This document shows positions 5,376-5,795 of a DNA stretch of 5,795 bases, one piece after another. Where the stretch lies: the NCBI GenBank assembly GCA_050732995.1, contig JBOHSA010000150.1:1-5795 (forward strand), read 5' to 3'. The position numbers and the translations under genes were made by a program. The notes under the pieces are model-generated. The model did no database searches. It saw only the letters and a program-made list of their open reading frames with translations, and was not told where the DNA came from. This DNA is from JBOHSA01 sp050732995. Lineage in GTDB: Bacteria; Gemmatimonadota; Gemmatimonadetes; Gemmatimonadales; GWC2-71-9. Numbering within the stretch: position 1 is the first letter of the stretch; every line of letters starts with the position of its first letter.

Positions 5376-5795
5376 CTCGCGGTCAAGTCCTAGTCCTTCT
5401 GTAAGAGTCTCTGCGGCGTGACCCGTCTCGGGTCAGGCGACCTGGTTGAGCGGTTTCGCCGGGACCAGGCCGCGCGTGTGATACAACACCTGCAGCTGCG
5501 CGTACTCGAGCGGCGTACTGGCAATGCGCTGCCACCGCCCCGCCGCCCGGATGAGCGTCGCGAAGACGAGCTTCACGCAGCTCTGCTCTGTGAAGAAGCG
5601 CGGCAGCGTCTTGGACCGCTGCCGCTCCTCGACGAAGCTCCGCTCACACAGATTCGTGGTCCGCACGAACTTCCGCAGCCCCACGGGAGCTGGAGATGTC
5701 CGAGCAGCGCTGGCAGGTCCTCACTCAAGCACTTGGCCGCCGCGGGGCACTCCGGCGCGTAGCGCTCGAGGAACGCCTGCGCGGCCTGCTCGCCC
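5376..5795 (-). mobile_element. IS256-family insertion sequence, 3' part with right end
   Basis: The element runs off the window at 5795. It is recognised by its transposase C-terminus. After the transposase stop (5435-5433) there are about 50 non-coding bases. The minus strand there reads CTTACAGAAGGACTAGGACTTGACC (with a few bases to spare, about 5405-5381), resembling the TTACA...CTTGACA style ends I associate with IS256-group elements. The exact end and any 8-9 base target duplication cannot be fixed without the left end; 5376 is an estimate, with an uncertainty of perhaps 10 bases. The stretch 5336-5375 then belongs to the leader of the BsuPI-like gene. Nothing else is visible between 5336 and 5432. 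Confidence 0.5.
5433..5795 (-). pseudogene. IS256-family (mutator-type) transposase, C-terminal part, frameshifted
   Basis: DDE transposase of the IS256/Mutator group; only the C-terminal third is in the window. From 5684 to 5433 one frame gives KFVRTTNLCERSFVEER then SKTLPRFFTEQS and KLVFATLIRAAGRW, the typical conserved C-terminal block including the ERxxxEER part around the catalytic Glu. From 5794 to about 5684 a different frame continues the same protein upstream: EQAAQAFLERY, CPAAAKCL, DLPALLGHLQLP. The two join at CTCCCGTGGGG (near 5690-5680). One extra G there would read LPVGLRKFVRTTN straight through, so a single-base loss is the simplest explanation. The GTG at 5684 is not a real start. 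The copy is either inactive or the base is a sequencing error. The N-terminal half, with the first catalytic Asp residues, lies outside. Confidence 0.8.

Noticed and set aside
1..5795. CRISPR arrays, tRNA or rRNA genes, defence or other undescribed multi-gene systems
   Set aside because: No spaced direct repeats, no tRNA or rRNA signatures and no unexplained gene cluster were seen; the window is explained by B12 uptake, one small secreted protein and an IS remnant.

Overview
This window is a very GC-rich bacterial segment in which every supportable gene lies on the minus strand, so transcription runs from high to low coordinates. Most of it is one vitamin B12 (cobalamin) uptake operon. In transcription order it holds a cobalamin riboswitch (about 4837 to 4654), btuF (substrate-binding lipoprotein), btuC (inner-membrane permease), btuD (ATPase) and btuB (TonB-dependent outer-membrane receptor). 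The junctions are tight: a 4-base ATGA overlap between btuF and btuC, a 16-base overlap between btuC and btuD, and a 13-base gap holding a GGAGG site before the GTG start of btuB. An outer-membrane receptor with a signal peptide and a lipobox on BtuF indicate a diderm (Gram-negative-type) organism. The codon style, and a final leucine on BtuB instead of the usual aromatic residue, would fit a high-GC lineage outside the Enterobacteria, for example Gemmatimonadota or a relative. That taxonomic guess is inference only.

Upstream of the riboswitch, from 5335 to 4868, is a small predicted secreted protein that resembles the BsuPI/IPI family. Its stop codon is only about 30 bases from the start of the riboswitch. 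Beyond it, from 5795 down to about 5380, is the 3' part of an IS256-family (mutator-type) insertion sequence whose transposase carries an apparent one-base frameshift. The right end of the IS seems to lie about 40 to 50 bases upstream of the small gene and may have replaced that gene's native promoter region.

The parts work together as follows. When B12 is scarce, the leader should allow expression of BtuF, BtuC, BtuD and BtuB. BtuB takes corrinoid across the outer membrane using TonB energy, BtuF captures it in the periplasm, and BtuC2D2 pumps it inward with ATP. The leader shows no minus-strand intrinsic terminator, but it has a stem that covers the likely btuF ribosome-binding region, so control of translation initiation is the likelier mode. 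I found no undescribed system. The points most worth a second look are the riboswitch expression platform, a duplicated strand around its B12 box, the lack of room for a separate btu promoter, and the IS junction.
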